Source: Hyphomonadaceae bacterium BL14
GTDB taxonomy: Bacteria > Pseudomonadota > Alphaproteobacteria > Caulobacterales > Maricaulaceae
NCBI GenBank assembly: GCA_027627705.1
Contig: CP091242.1
Coordinates: 1,910,677 to 1,974,676 of the forward strand
Reading direction: 5' to 3'
DNA: 64,000 nt
Positions 25,434 through 34,550 of this stretch are shown one piece after another (the first letter of the stretch is position 1; each line of letters begins with the position of its first letter). The notes beneath the pieces are model-generated. The model worked only from the letters and a program-made list of their open reading frames with translations, ran no database searches and was not told the DNA's origin. The position numbers and the translations under genes are program-made.

Positions 25434-26185
25434 GCTGACATCGCCTCCACAACGCGAATGAGCTCGGCCAGATCGTCAGCTTCAGCCAGCCGGTGATCGC
25501 CGCTGCGCGTCATCGTCAGGGTGACCGGCGCGTCTGGCAACTGCTCCATCAGGCGCACCGAATGGCTCCACGGCATGTCGCGGTCCTGCCAGCCCTGAAG
25601 GATATGCACCGGACAGGTCAGAGGGATCGGCGCGTCCAGCAACAGCCAGCGCCGCCCGTCCTCGATCAGGCGCGCGGTGATCACCTGCTGGCCGCCCGGT
25701 CCGCCGGGACGCGTCCATTGGCCCTCGCGCATGATGTCCTCGCGCGCATGCAAGGGCAGGCGCTCCCAGATCAGGGTTTCGGTGAAATCCACCGCCGGGG
25801 CGATCAGCACCAGCGCCTTGACCCGCTGAGGCCGCGCCAGCGCCGCCAGGATCGCCAGCCAGCCACCCATGGATGAACCGACCAGCACCTGCGGCCCCTC
25901 GGTGAACTGATCGAGCACCGCCAGCGCATCGCCACGCCAGCGCGTGATATCGGCCTCGTCCCAGTTCCCGTCCGAGGCACCGTGGGCGAAATAATCAAAG
26001 CGCAGAAGCGCACGCCCGTTCGCCTGCGCCCAGGCGTCCAGCGCCATCGCCTTGGTCCCGCCCATGTCGGAGTCAAACCCGCCCAGAAACATCACGCCCG
26101 GACCCTGCCCGCGCCGCCGCGCACAGGCCAGCCGGGCACCGTCCCGGTCGATATAGTCCAGCGGCGTGGCAGCAGGGTCAGTCAT
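25430..26185 (-). CDS. Alpha/beta hydrolase, ABHD10-like
   Basis: A 251-residue serine hydrolase. The nucleophile elbow is GSSMGGW near residue 99, the acid is probably in GWQDRDMPW and the base is His in SGDHRLAE. The FLGGFDSDMGGTKA oxyanion region and RFDYFAHGASDG are typical of relatives of the ABHD10 depalmitoylase/thioesterase. It overlaps the downstream methyltransferase by four bases and is divergent from the glycosyltransferase gene at 26294. The substrate is not known. Confidence 0.85.
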   Translation of the reverse strand: MTDPAATPLDYIDRDGARLACARRRGQGPGVMFLGGFDSDMGGTKAMALDAWAQANGRALLRFDYFAHGASDGNWDEADITRWRGDALAVLDQFTEGPQVLVGSSMGGWLAILAALARPQRVKALVLIAPAVDFTETLIWERLPLHAREDIMREGQWTRPGGPGGQQVITARLIEDGRRWLLLDAPIPLTCPVHILQGWQDRDMPWSHSVRLMEQLPDAPVTLTMTRSGDHRLAEADDLAELIRVVEAMSA

Positions 26186-26293
26186 GGCGGGCCTTGATCT
26201 GTATCGTGCGGCGGGCGCGGCGCGCAGTTGGCGCGCGCATCCGATACGGTTACATGACGCGGGCCGCGCCATGCGGCAAGGCGGACGCATGTG

Positions 26294-27415
26294 ATGGTGA
26301 TACTCCAGCTCATCCCCGAACTCGACGCCGGCGGTGCCGAGCGCACCACGGTCGAGATCGCCGAGGCGGTGACGCGCGCCGGCGGGCGCTGCCTTGTGGC
26401 CAGCCGCGGCGGACGGCTGGAAGGCGCGCTGGCGCAGGCTGGCGGCGAGTTGGTGCGCCTCGACATGAAATCGAAAAATCCGGTCACGCTCTGGCGCAAT
26501 GCCGGGCGGCTGGCCCGCCTGATCAAGGCCGAGCACGTCGGCATCGTTCATGCCCGGTCGCGCGCCCCGGCCTGGAGCGGGCGCTGGGCCGCGCGGCGCG
26601 CGGGGGCCCATTTCGTCACCACCTATCACGGGACCTATTCGTCCGGGTCCGCACTGAAGCGCGCCTACAACGCCGTGATGGCGTCGGGCGAGCGGGTCAT
26701 CGCCAACTCGCACTTCATCGCCGGCCATGTCCGCGCCGAGCATGGTGTGGGCGAGGACCGGCTGCGCATCATCCCGCGCGGTGTGGATCTCGATGTCTTC
26801 GACCCCGGGACTGTCAGCGCCGAACGGATCGCACAGATGCGCGCGCGCTGGGGCGCACAGCCGGAGGAGGCGGTGATCCTGCTGCCCGGCCGGCTGACGC
26901 GCTGGAAGGGTCAGGCCTTCATGATCGGGGCGCTGGCGGGATGGGACAGGGCGGAGCGGGGCGTGCGCCTGGTCTGCGTCGGCGATGCGCAGGGGCGCGA
27001 CGCCTATCAGGACGCGCTGGCCACCGCAGCGCAGGCCGCAGGGGTCACGCTGGCCCTGCCGGGTCATGAAAGCGATATGGCAACGGCCTATCTGGCCGCG
27101 GATGTGGTGGTGTGCCCGTCTTTGCAGCCTGAAGCCTTCGGGCGCACGGCCGCAGAGGCCCAGGCCATGGGCGCGCCGGTGATCGCCGCCGATCATGGCG
27201 GTGCCCGCGAGGTGGTGGCTGACGGGCAGACCGGCTGGCGCGCCGCGCCGGGCGATCTTGAGGCCTGGCGCGCTGCACTGCACACTGCGCTGTCGCTGAG
27301 CCTCGAGGCCCGTGCAGCCCTGGCCGGGCGGGCCCGGGCGCGGGCGGCTGAGCTGTTTTCGAAACAGGCGCTGCAAGAGACTACCTTGCAGGTCTACCGT
27401 GAACTTCTAGAGTAG
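26294..27415 (+). CDS. Glycosyltransferase family 4
   Basis: A 373-residue GT-B glycosyltransferase. The N terminus VILQLIPELDAGGAERTTVEIA is typical of GT4 enzymes that build LPS or exopolysaccharide. The C-terminal nucleotide-sugar domain has LLPGRLTRWKGQAFMI, and the EX7E region is PSLQPEAFGRTAAEAQAMG. ATG 26294 follows a possible GTG at 26291. It is four bases upstream of a GT9 gene, so the two probably act on the same envelope glycan. Confidence 0.92.
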   Translation: MVILQLIPELDAGGAERTTVEIAEAVTRAGGRCLVASRGGRLEGALAQAGGELVRLDMKSKNPVTLWRNAGRLARLIKAEHVGIVHARSRAPAWSGRWAARRAGAHFVTTYHGTYSSGSALKRAYNAVMASGERVIANSHFIAGHVRAEHGVGEDRLRIIPRGVDLDVFDPGTVSAERIAQMRARWGAQPEEAVILLPGRLTRWKGQAFMIGALAGWDRAERGVRLVCVGDAQGRDAYQDALATAAQAAGVTLALPGHESDMATAYLAADVVVCPSLQPEAFGRTAAEAQAMGAPVIAADHGGAREVVADGQTGWRAAPGDLEAWRAALHTALSLSLEARAALAGRARARAAELFSKQALQETTLQVYRELLE

Positions 27416-27419
27416 CGCC

Positions 27420-28406
27420 ATGAATCCGGGCGAGGCTGACAAACAACAGATTCTCGTGCTCCACGACGGTGACCTCACCAGCGTGGTGCGCATGCTGGCG
27501 GCTGCGCGCCTGATCCGCAGCCATCACCGCACGGCGCGCATCACTCTGCTGACCGGTCCCGACTTTGAAGGCCTTCTGAAATACTGCCCGTATTTCAACG
27601 CGGTAGAGACGACCCTGGCCGATGCCGCCAAGAAGAATTTCTTCGAGCGCATGAAGGCCGCGCGCAATTCGGGCTTCAATATCGTCTATGATCTGGGCTC
27701 CAATGATGCCTCGGCGAAAATCCGCCGGGCCATGCGCTTTGCGCGCGTGCGCTGGATTGAGGCGATCGCTGATTCCAAAAAAACCGGCCATCCGCTGGAC
27801 CAGGTCGCCGACAGGCTGGGCGCTGCCGGATTGTGCCGCGTCGGGCACGCGCTGGGCGAAGCCGCCGGGCCGGAGCTTGACTGGGTGGACTTCGTGGCCA
27901 AGCGCTCGCGCACGCTGGACCCGGCCTATTTCGGCCTGCAGCCGCGCTACGCCCTGTTCTGCCCGGCCGGGGATGAAAGCCTGCCAGCCCAGCGCTGGCC
28001 CAAGGAACGCTGGGCCTCCCTGGCCCATGAGCTGCGCCAGAAAGGGGTCGAGCCGGTCATCGTGGGCGGCCCGTCGACGCGTGAGCTGGGGCGCTATATC
28101 GCCCATATCACGCCCGGCACCCGCGATCTGACGGGCCGCGCCAATCTGATCCAGCTGGCCGGGCTGGGCCGCCAGGCCCAGTGCGCCTTTGGCGAGGATG
28201 TGGCGCTTCTGCACCTCATCGTGGCCGCCGGCTCGCCCGCCGTCCTGTTTCATCCGGGCGAAACCGCCCCGATTTATTCGGCGCCGCGCGGCGCGTCGCC
28301 GACACTTTTGATGCACGCGCCCACACTTGCGCAGATCAACGCCGCCGAAGCGGTGCAGGCGATGCGGTGTGCCGGCGGCTTCGCCGATGCGGGCGTGGCG
28401 GCGTGA
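27420..28406 (+). CDS. Glycosyltransferase family 9 (heptosyltransferase-like)
   Basis: A 328-residue GT9 protein of the ADP-heptose:LPS heptosyltransferase type. The middle holds the [17 protein letters not shown] motif, then [27 protein letters not shown] and [23 protein letters not shown], which map to the donor-binding domain. The N-terminal half is less conserved. It follows the GT4 gene by four bases and precedes infC by 100. A role in LPS core synthesis is likely but not proved. Confidence 0.88.
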   Translation: MNPGEADKQQILVLHDGDLTSVVRMLAAARLIRSHHRTARITLLTGPDFEGLLKYCPYFNAVETTLADAAKKNFFERMKAARNSGFNIVYDLGSNDASAKIRRAMRFARVRWIEAIADSKKTGHPLDQVADRLGAAGLCRVGHALGEAAGPELDWVDFVAKRSRTLDPAYFGLQPRYALFCPAGDESLPAQRWPKERWASLAHELRQKGVEPVIVGGPSTRELGRYIAHITPGTRDLTGRANLIQLAGLGRQAQCAFGEDVALLHLIVAAGSPAVLFHPGETAPIYSAPRGASPTLLMHAPTLAQINAAEAVQAMRCAGGFADAGVAA

Positions 28407-28456
28407 GCGCCTTGCATTTGCGGCCATCCTCGCGATATTCCCTACCCGAACAGCCT

Positions 28457-28472
28457 CAGAATCTGTATTCTG
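28457..28472 (+). promoter_or_regulatory. Small hairpin in the infC leader
   Basis: CAGAAT and ATTCTG form a six-pair stem around a CTGT loop, 35 bases upstream of the infC start. It may shape the leader RNA. The stem is weak, so the evidence is modest. Confidence 0.3.
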
Positions 28473-28506
28473 GTATTTCCGTAGTCAGCTTCCATGGAGA
28501 AGACGC

Positions 28507-29046
28507 ATAGCTCGACGCCCGCATGCCGCGCCGCCGCCCAAAAAAGAGGGCCCGCGCATCAACCGGGAGATCCGCGTACCGCGGGTGCTCCTGATCGATG
28601 AACATGGCGAGAAACAAGGGATCGTGCCCTTCGATTCGGCTCTCGCAGCCGCCGAAGAGGCAGGTCTGGATCTTGTCGAGGTTTCGCCCAACGCTGATCC
28701 GCCCGTGTGCAAGATCATCGATTACGGCAAGCTGAAATTCCAGGAACAGAAAAAGAAGGCGGAAGCCCGAAAGAACCAGAAGACGCAGGACGTCAAGGAA
28801 ATCAAGCTGCGTCCGGGCATCGATGTGCACGACTATCAGGTCAAGGCGCGCGCGATGGCCAGGTTCTTTGAAGAAGGCGACAAGGTGAAAGTCACCCTGC
28901 GCTTCCGGGGCCGCGAAATGGCGCACCAGGACCGGGGCATGGACGTGATGAACCGGGTCAAGGCCGATTTCGCCGAGACCGCCAAGGTGGAGTTCGAGCC
29001 CAAGCTCGAAGGCCGCCAGATGACCATGATCCTGTCGCCGCGCTGA
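28507..29046 (+). CDS. infC: Translation initiation factor IF-3, AUA start
   Basis: IF-3 binds the 30S subunit, prevents premature 50S joining and checks start codons. The 179-residue protein has [36 protein letters not shown] and the C-terminal domain ending [11 protein letters not shown]. No ATG, GTG or TTG fits the conserved N terminus. Homologues begin MARRP; here the same place reads ATA GCT CGA CGC CCG, with the ribosome site GGAGAAG at 28497-28503. I therefore place the start at the ATA at 28507. Rare AUU-type starts in infC are known to let IF-3 limit its own translation. A good hairpin terminator follows the gene. Confidence 0.92.
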   Translation: MARRPHAAPPPKKEGPRINREIRVPRVLLIDEHGEKQGIVPFDSALAAAEEAGLDLVEVSPNADPPVCKIIDYGKLKFQEQKKKAEARKNQKTQDVKEIKLRPGIDVHDYQVKARAMARFFEEGDKVKVTLRFRGREMAHQDRGMDVMNRVKADFAETAKVEFEPKLEGRQMTMILSPR

Positions 29047-29070
29047 ACCGCAGCGCCAGACACACACGCA

Positions 29071-29100
29071 ACGGCCCGGCGCATCACGCCGGGCCGTTTT
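29071..29100 (+). terminator. Rho-independent terminator after infC
   Basis: ACGGCCCGGCG and CGCCGGGCCGT form a perfect 11-bp stem around a CATCA loop, followed by TTTT. It begins 25 bases after the infC stop and can also end transcription from the convergent gene at 29119-29529. Confidence 0.9.
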
Positions 29101-29118
29101 GCGTCGGGGCGTGGGTGA

Positions 29119-29529
29119 TTACCGGGACCCGCCCTGCCCCAGACCGCGCACGGCCGCCGCCTGCCCGGCGGAGACCGGGCCGCCATAGGTCGCGCCGCCA
29201 TGGACTGGGCCGAACGGCGCGCCACCGGTCACATAGACCTGGCGCACCGCGTAGACCTGCACCGGCGGGCGCGCGACGCCGCCCGTCAGGGGTCCATGGA
29301 AGAAGTGCGGTGACAGCTGGACGGTGCGCGGGGCCCGGTACCGCCCGCCTTGCTCTGCTGACGGCGCAGGGCCTGCGTACGGCGCAGGGCGCGGATCGGC
29401 ATGAGGCGCATCATGGAGCGGGCGCACGGGCGTGTAAGCGCCCGCCCCGCCATGAGGCGCGTCCGGGCCTCCGGCCAGGGCCGGGCCGGCGTTCAGGGCA
29501 GCAGCAAGGGCAGCGATGATCCAGCTCAT
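29119..29529 (-). CDS. Small secreted proline/glycine-rich protein
   Basis: A 136-residue hypothetical protein. The first 20 residues, MSWIIAALAAALNAGPALAG, form a plausible Sec signal with cleavage after ALA. The mature part is rich in Pro, Gly and Ala and has no cysteines or recognisable domain; VRQVYVTGGAPFGPVHGG is its most ordered-looking part. No good ribosome site is seen. The codon pattern fits a coding frame, but expression is unproved. Confidence 0.5.
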   Translation of the reverse strand: MSWIIAALAAALNAGPALAGGPDAPHGGAGAYTPVRPLHDAPHADPRPAPYAGPAPSAEQGGRYRAPRTVQLSPHFFHGPLTGGVARPPVQVYAVRQVYVTGGAPFGPVHGGATYGGPVSAGQAAAVRGLGQGGSR

Positions 29530-29562
29530 GTGTGCCAGTTTAACACAAGCCTCAGAGCCTGC

Positions 29563-29586
29563 GAGCGTTAAGCTTGGTTAACGCTC
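29563..29586. repeat. Perfect inverted repeat with TTAA-N6-TTAA core
   Basis: GAGCGTTAA and TTAACGCTC are perfect 9-base arms around GCTTGG. The right arm reaches the stop codon of the gene at 29585. It could be a terminator stem or a protein site; CtrA boxes are TTAA-N7-TTAA, so this N6 spacing is one base short. Confidence 0.55.
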
Positions 29587-29776
29587 AGAAATCATACGCG
29601 ATGCCTTTTTTCTCCCAGTCGCCATAGCGCGTGGGTTCGGGGCCTTTGGGCCCGCCGAGCTCGGTTTGCCGCTCCGCCTCGGCCCTCGCCGCTGCGCGGC
29701 GCACCTCGGCCTCGGCCAGCGCACGCTGGGCCGCCGGGCTTACCGGTTTATCTTCCGTGTCGGACGGGACGGTCAT
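29585..29776 (-). CDS. DUF1674 protein, succinate dehydrogenase assembly factor 4-like
   Basis: A 63-residue protein. The C terminus [26 protein letters not shown] block (residues about 42-63) is the DUF1674 signature shared with eukaryotic SDHAF4, which helps load the FAD-bound SdhA subunit. The N-terminal part is an Ala/Glu-rich helix. No sdh genes are nearby, which is normal for this gene. It is divergent from htpX. Confidence 0.85.
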   Translation of the reverse strand: MTVPSDTEDKPVSPAAQRALAEAEVRRAAARAEAERQTELGGPKGPEPTRYGDWEKKGIAYDF

Positions 29777-29841
29777 CGCTTGCAGTTCCGCTGATGCTTG
29801 CCCAGATAGATAGAGCTCACGGCCCGGACGGCCAAGTCAGA

Positions 29842-30810
29842 ATGGACACAGCGCACATGACTGCGAACGGTTTGAGGACCTTCATGCTGCTGGCGGCGAT
29901 GACCGCCCTGTTCATGGGGGTCGGGTTCATGATCGGCGGCGCCGCGGGCGCGATTCTGGCGCTGGGCGTGGCCGCAGCGATGAACCTGTTTGCGTTCTGG
30001 AACGCCGACAAGATTGTGCTGCGCATGCATGGCGCACGCGAGATCTTGCCCGAGGAGCGCGACCCGCGCCTGTATCAGTACGCATCCGACACCGCGCGCC
30101 TGGCCGAGAGCGCCGGCATGCCCGTCCCGCGCATTTTCGTCATCGACAACCCCCAGCCCAACGCGTTTGCCACGGGCCGCAATCCCAACAACGCCGCCGT
30201 GGCCGCGACCACAGGCCTGCTCGCCCAGCTCAGCCGCGAAGAGGTGATGGGTGTGATGGCCCATGAGCTCGCTCACGTGAAAATGCGCGACACCCTGACC
30301 ATGACGGTCACCGCCACCATTGCGGGTGCCATCGGTTTTCTGGCCAATTTCGCCCTGTTCTTCGGCGGCGGGCGCGAGCGCGGCGGGATTATCGCGGCGC
30401 TGGCGCTGGCGATCCTGGCACCGATTGCCGCCAGCCTGGTCCAGATGGCGATCTCGCGCGCGCGCGAATACGAGGCCGACCGCGTCGGGGCGGAGATTTG
30501 CGGCCAGCCGCAATGGCTCGCCAGCGCGCTGGAGAAGATCGAGCGCGGCGCGCGGCGCACCATCAATGAAAGCGCCGAGCGCAACCCGGCCACCGCGCAC
30601 ATGTTCATCATCAACCCGCTCAACGGTCAGGGCGCGGATAATCTCTTCTCTACCCACCCGGCCACCGCCAACCGGATCGCGCGCCTGCGCGAGCTTGGCG
30701 GGTCGGCACCCACCCCGCCCGCCGGACCCTGGGGCCATCGCGGTCCCTGGGGCGGCACGATCGAGGGCGATGACGCCCCGCGCGGAGGCTTCGGGGGGCC
30801 CTGGGGTTGA
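29842..30810 (+). CDS. htpX: Membrane metalloprotease HtpX
   Basis: A zinc protease of the inner membrane that helps remove damaged membrane proteins. The 322-residue protein has two N-terminal membrane helices, the HELAH zinc motif at about residues 142-146, two further helices, and the third zinc ligand in [11 protein letters not shown]. The C-terminal tail after about residue 290 is Gly/Pro/Trp-rich ([11 protein letters not shown]) and varies between species. Two starts are possible, ATG 29842 or 29857; neither has a strong ribosome site. Confidence 0.94.
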   Translation: MDTAHMTANGLRTFMLLAAMTALFMGVGFMIGGAAGAILALGVAAAMNLFAFWNADKIVLRMHGAREILPEERDPRLYQYASDTARLAESAGMPVPRIFVIDNPQPNAFATGRNPNNAAVAATTGLLAQLSREEVMGVMAHELAHVKMRDTLTMTVTATIAGAIGFLANFALFFGGGRERGGIIAALALAILAPIAASLVQMAISRAREYEADRVGAEICGQPQWLASALEKIERGARRTINESAERNPATAHMFIINPLNGQGADNLFSTHPATANRIARLRELGGSAPTPPAGPWGHRGPWGGTIEGDDAPRGGFGGPWG

Positions 30811-30838
30811 TCCGGCCGCTCACACGCCAAACGCGCTG

Positions 30839-30862
30839 TTAACCCTGACCGCGCTAACCCTG
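30839..30862 (+). promoter_or_regulatory. Repeated TAACCCTG boxes before the chemoreceptor operon
   Basis: TAACCCTG occurs at 30840-30847 and again at 30855-30862, a 15-base period, 29 bases before the first start codon of the operon. The first copy reads TTAACC, like a CtrA half-site. A regulatory role is a guess. Confidence 0.3.
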
Positions 30863-30890
30863 TCGCCTGGTGTTCAATGCGACGGATGCG

Positions 30891-31226
30891 ATGGCCGGTT
30901 CCAGTATTCCAGGTGTGTGTCTCGGGCTTTGCCTGACTCTGTGCGCGACCCTGCCGGTGGCCGGCGCAGTGCTGGGCGCGCCTGAAACCGGTCAGGCGGC
31001 TGTCTTGTTCCACCCGTCCTCAACGCCGTCTCAGATCGCGCTGGCTGCGGCGGGCGCCGGTGTCGACATCGTGCGGTTCGGCCGCGCACCCGGCACGGTG
31101 ATCGTGAATATCGAAACACCCGCCGGACAGGCTGCCCTGCGCCAGGCCGGCGCCTGGCTTATCGCCGATCCTGTTATCCTGGGCGGCTGTACCGCCGCCC
31201 AGTCTCCAGAGGAGCTTCGCTCATGA
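30891..31226 (+). CDS. Small exported protein upstream of a chemoreceptor
   Basis: A 111-residue hypothetical protein with an N-terminal hydrophobic region ([22 protein letters not shown]) that is a signal peptide or anchor. The remainder alternates [16 protein letters not shown] and [22 protein letters not shown], suggesting a small alpha/beta domain. I do not recognise it. ATG 30891 is chosen over the GTG at 30870. Its stop overlaps the chemoreceptor start by ATGA, so the two are translated together and may work together. Confidence 0.65.
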   Translation: MAGSSIPGVCLGLCLTLCATLPVAGAVLGAPETGQAAVLFHPSSTPSQIALAAAGAGVDIVRFGRAPGTVIVNIETPAGQAALRQAGAWLIADPVILGGCTAAQSPEELRS

Positions 31227-32683
31227 GCCGTCTCGATACTGTCCGTGCCAATGCCATGAAGGTGTTGTTCTTCACGCTGTGTGGCCTGACCGTGCTCTAT
31301 CTCGGCGCAGGGCTGATCATCGATATGGGCCGGGCGATCACCGGAACGGTCTTCATGGGCGCGGCCGTCCTGCTGACCGGCCTGTCATGGCGCACCGCAC
31401 CGAATGTATGGACCACGCGGGCTGTGTTCGGGGCCTCGATGATGGCCTTCCCCGCCGCGCTGACCTATCTGATGAGTGGTCATCCGTGGCAGATCGACAT
31501 GCACATGACCTTCTTCGCCGCACTGGCAGCCGTCACGGTGCTGGTCGACTGGCGCGCCCTGATCGCGGCCGCCGCCGCGGCCGCCTTGCACCATCTCAGT
31601 CTCAACTTCCTGCTGCCCGCTGCGATCTTCCCCGACGGGGCGGATTTTGGCCGGGTCATCTTTCACGCGGTCATCGTGATCGCCCAGACCGGTCTTCTGA
31701 TCTGGCTGGCCCATGGCGTTGCCCGGGCGCTGAGCGAGGCGGACACGGCGCTGGGCCTGTCCGAAACGGCGCGCGGCGAAGCCGACCAGCTGATGGCCGC
31801 CGACCGGTCGCGCCAGGCCGAAATCGCCCGCTCGCGCGAGACCATCGCCGCGGTGTCGAGCGCCTTCGAGCAAAGCGTCACCACCGTTCTCACAGATCTC
31901 CAGGCCGCCTCCGGCGAGCTGGGTCAACTCGCGGGGCAGCTACGCACTGACGCCGGCGCAACACGCGCCAGCGCCGAGGGTGCCGCCGGTCAGGCGCGCG
32001 ACACCAGCGCCCATGTCGAGGCGGTCGCATCCGCGGCCCAGGAATTGTCCGCCTCCATCATGGAGGTGACCCGCACGCTGGGTACAGCGGACGAGATTTC
32101 CATGCGCGCCGAGACCGAAGCGGGCCGCGCAGGCGGCTCCATGGAGGAGCTGCACAGCGCCGCGCGCGAGATCGAGGACATCGCTGAACTGGTCAGCGCC
32201 ATTGCCGAGCAGACCAATCTTCTGGCGCTGAACGCCACCATCGAGGCAGCCCGCGCCGGCGAGGCGGGCAAGGGCTTTGCGGTGGTCGCCAGCGAGGTCA
32301 AGCAGCTGGCGGTCCAGACCGCCCGCGCCACCGGTGATATCCGCAGCAAGATCGAGGCGATGCGCACGGCCGCCGATTCAGCCAACAATGCGCTCACCGG
32401 CATCGCACGCACCATTTCGGAAATCCGCGATGCATCGTCCAGCGCGCGCAACGCCTTTGCCGAACAGTCCAGCGCAACGGACGAGATCGCACGCCTGGCC
32501 TCTGACGCTGCCGGCTCCACGGCCCGGGTCGGCGAAGAAGCCAGCGCCGTCACCGGTGCCGCCGCGCGCGCCGATAACGCCGCCATCCGCTTTGAGGAGG
32601 CCGCCCGCGGGCTGGCGTCCGCTGCGAACCGCCTGGGCGCGGAACTGGCGCACTTCCGCAATCAGCTCGAGGACGCCGCCTGA
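31223..32683 (+). CDS. Methyl-accepting chemotaxis protein with multi-helix membrane domain
   Basis: A 486-residue chemoreceptor. Residues about 10-175 form roughly six membrane helices with short loops, including the [15 protein letters not shown] and [16 protein letters not shown] segments seen in a group of alphaproteobacterial receptors that lack a periplasmic sensor. The cytoplasmic part is a long coiled coil with the hairpin tip [28 protein letters not shown], which contacts CheA and CheW. There is no obvious HAMP domain. The signal sensed is unknown and may be membrane-borne. Confidence 0.93.
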   Translation: MSRLDTVRANAMKVLFFTLCGLTVLYLGAGLIIDMGRAITGTVFMGAAVLLTGLSWRTAPNVWTTRAVFGASMMAFPAALTYLMSGHPWQIDMHMTFFAALAAVTVLVDWRALIAAAAAAALHHLSLNFLLPAAIFPDGADFGRVIFHAVIVIAQTGLLIWLAHGVARALSEADTALGLSETARGEADQLMAADRSRQAEIARSRETIAAVSSAFEQSVTTVLTDLQAASGELGQLAGQLRTDAGATRASAEGAAGQARDTSAHVEAVASAAQELSASIMEVTRTLGTADEISMRAETEAGRAGGSMEELHSAAREIEDIAELVSAIAEQTNLLALNATIEAARAGEAGKGFAVVASEVKQLAVQTARATGDIRSKIEAMRTAADSANNALTGIARTISEIRDASSSARNAFAEQSSATDEIARLASDAAGSTARVGEEASAVTGAAARADNAAIRFEEAARGLASAANRLGAELAHFRNQLEDAA

Positions 32684-32691
32684 GCCCAGGC

Positions 32692-33555
32692 TCAGACGGC
32701 GGCCGCGTGAATCACCGCGCGCCTGAGGGCGTCGCGCGCGGCACTGTCGGGCGCGCCGGCGCGGGTGATCACGCCCGGATGCACCACCAGCCTGTCGAAT
32801 GGCGCGCTGGCCAGGCATAGCGTCCCCTGCGCGACCAGCCGGGCGAGCACAGGCTCGGGGGCGACCAGAACATGGTCCGACACCGCGCACACCTGGGCCA
32901 GCAAGGCGTAATCATCACTGACCAGGTTGGCGTCTGTGGACGGCCAGGGCCAGGACGCCCGGCGCATGCGGGCGGGCGGCGTGGCGGAGGCGACGGGAAA
33001 ATCCGCGAGCGGCGCGCCCGCCAGGGCAGGATGGCCCGGCCGGACCGCCGATGCGATGGCGACGCCCGGCAAACCCGTTATCTCCAGCGCGCGGTCGCCC
33101 TCGGCCGGCTCGCTGTCGCACACTGCCATATCCAGCAGGCCGCTGCGCACCGCATCAATGAGCTGGTCGGAAGCACCCGCCTGCACGCGCAGCCGGACCT
33201 GGCGTCCGGCGCCATAGTAAGCGGCCAGCGCCGCGGGCAGCAGATAGAAGGCCACTGCGGGACCCGCCCCCACGGTCAGCGCGCCATCCTCGCCCGAACG
33301 CCAGGCCCGCGCCTGGGCGATCAGATCGGCGCTTTGCTGCACTAGAGCCTGCGCCCGGGGCAGAATCGCCGCGCCCAGTGCGGTCAGGACGAGACGGCGC
33401 CCGGTGCGGTCAAACACGGCACCCCCGAGGCGCGCCTCGATCTGGGCCAGCGTCCGCGACGCCGCCGGCTGGGAGACATTCAGCGCTTGCGCCGCGGCGG
33501 TGATGGTCCCGGCACCGGCGCAGGCGGTCAGCAATCGCGCTTCGCGAACGTCCAT
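32692..33555 (-). CDS. LysR-family transcriptional regulator
   Basis: A 287-residue LysR regulator. The N-terminal winged helix is visible in ARLLTACAGAGTITAAAQALNVSQPAASRTLAQIEARLGGAVFD-type sequence (residues 6-50), followed by a periplasmic-binding-like effector domain from about residue 92. It is divergent from the sterol-desaturase gene with 98 bases between, the usual LysR arrangement, so that gene is the likely target. Confidence 0.92.
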   Translation of the reverse strand: MDVREARLLTACAGAGTITAAAQALNVSQPAASRTLAQIEARLGGAVFDRTGRRLVLTALGAAILPRAQALVQQSADLIAQARAWRSGEDGALTVGAGPAVAFYLLPAALAAYYGAGRQVRLRVQAGASDQLIDAVRSGLLDMAVCDSEPAEGDRALEITGLPGVAIASAVRPGHPALAGAPLADFPVASATPPARMRRASWPWPSTDANLVSDDYALLAQVCAVSDHVLVAPEPVLARLVAQGTLCLASAPFDRLVVHPGVITRAGAPDSAARDALRRAVIHAAAV

Positions 33556-33567
33556 ATGCCATACCTT

Positions 33568-33577
33568 TCATGCATGA
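33568..33577. promoter_or_regulatory. 10-bp palindrome between LysR and desaturase genes
   Basis: TCATGCATGA is a perfect palindrome 13 bases from the LysR start and 77 before the desaturase start. It is a candidate site for the adjacent LysR protein, although it does not show the usual T-N11-A form clearly. Confidence 0.3.
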
Positions 33578-33653
33578 CAGAATGTTTTTTTGATATTGGA
33601 TGTTATGCGTGGGGCGGTCCAGTCTGGCGTGCGATACGCACCGGAGAGCGCCC

Positions 33654-34448
33654 ATGTCGTCCTACCAGATCCTCATTCCGGCGATTTTCATCGGCTTCGC
33701 CCTGCTGGAAATCATTCTGGGCCGGTTCAATCCGAAGGACCGCGCAGGCGCGCGCGATGCCGTCATCGAGGCGGTTTCCACCCTCACCATCATCCTGTTG
33801 ACCGTGCCGGCGATCTTCGCGGTGGCGCCGCTGCTGGTGGAGATGATCCGTCCGGGCTCGGCGGGCGCACTGGCCTTTCTCCCGGTCTGGGCGATGGTTC
33901 TGATCCTGCTCGTGGGCGACGACATGACCCAGTACTGGTGGCACCGGCTGAACCATCAGATCCCGTGGCTCTACAATCTGCACCGGGCCCATCATTCGGG
34001 CGCCTATATGAGCGTGCGGATCGTCTACCGGAATAATCTTTTCTATTACCTGCTCATGCCGGGCATCTGGATCTCGGCGGTGCTGGTCCATCTGGGATTC
34101 GGACCGGTCTATGTGGTCTATCTGATCATCAAGATGACGGTCATCTTCGCCGCCCATTCCAGCTGGCGCTGGGACGAGCCGCTCTACCGGATCAGGGCGC
34201 TGTCGCCGGTGATGTGGCTCATCGAGCGCACCATCTCCACCCCCGCCACCCACGCCGCCCATCACGGGCTGGACGCCACAGACGGCGTCACCCGTTACAA
34301 GGGCAATTACGGGAATCTCCTGTTCTTCTGGGACGTGCTGTTCGGCACCGCGCTGATCACGCGGCGCTATCCGAACACGTACGGCATCGAGAACATGACG
34401 CCGGTCAGCGCGCGCCGGGAGCTGCTCTGGCCCCTGGCACGCAAATAA
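33654..34448 (+). CDS. Sterol desaturase/fatty acid hydroxylase superfamily protein
   Basis: A 264-residue membrane di-iron oxygenase. Four or so helices frame the histidine boxes HRLNH (about residues 101-105), HRAHH (about 114-118) and THAAHH (about 200-205). The superfamily hydroxylates or desaturates lipids, carotenoids and sterol-like compounds; the substrate here is unknown. CCGGAG upstream supports ATG 33654. It is probably controlled by the divergent LysR gene. Confidence 0.9.
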   Translation: MSSYQILIPAIFIGFALLEIILGRFNPKDRAGARDAVIEAVSTLTIILLTVPAIFAVAPLLVEMIRPGSAGALAFLPVWAMVLILLVGDDMTQYWWHRLNHQIPWLYNLHRAHHSGAYMSVRIVYRNNLFYYLLMPGIWISAVLVHLGFGPVYVVYLIIKMTVIFAAHSSWRWDEPLYRIRALSPVMWLIERTISTPATHAAHHGLDATDGVTRYKGNYGNLLFFWDVLFGTALITRRYPNTYGIENMTPVSARRELLWPLARK

Positions 34449-34450
34449 CC

Positions 34451-34538
34451 TGGAGCGCAATCTGAGAAGTGGGAACCGGTTTTCGGAAAAATTGCGCTCC
34501 AGATCAAAAGCTGGAGTGTGCGGCCTGACGCAGTCAGG
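34451..34538. repeat. Palindromic intergenic repeat (REP-like)
   Basis: TGGAGCGCAAT (34451-34461) and ATTGCGCTCCA (34491-34501) form a perfect 11-bp stem enclosing GAAGTGGGAACCGGTTTTCGG, a sequence type common in alphaproteobacterial intergenic mosaic repeats. A second stem, CCTGA/TCAGG, is at 34524-34538. It lies between two convergent genes and may also end transcripts. Confidence 0.7.
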
Positions 34539-34550
34539 TCGGATAACGCT

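Noticed and set aside
28327..28506. Normal ATG start for infC at 28327
   Set aside because: It would add 60 residues that overlap the end of the glycosyltransferase gene and are not IF-3-like.
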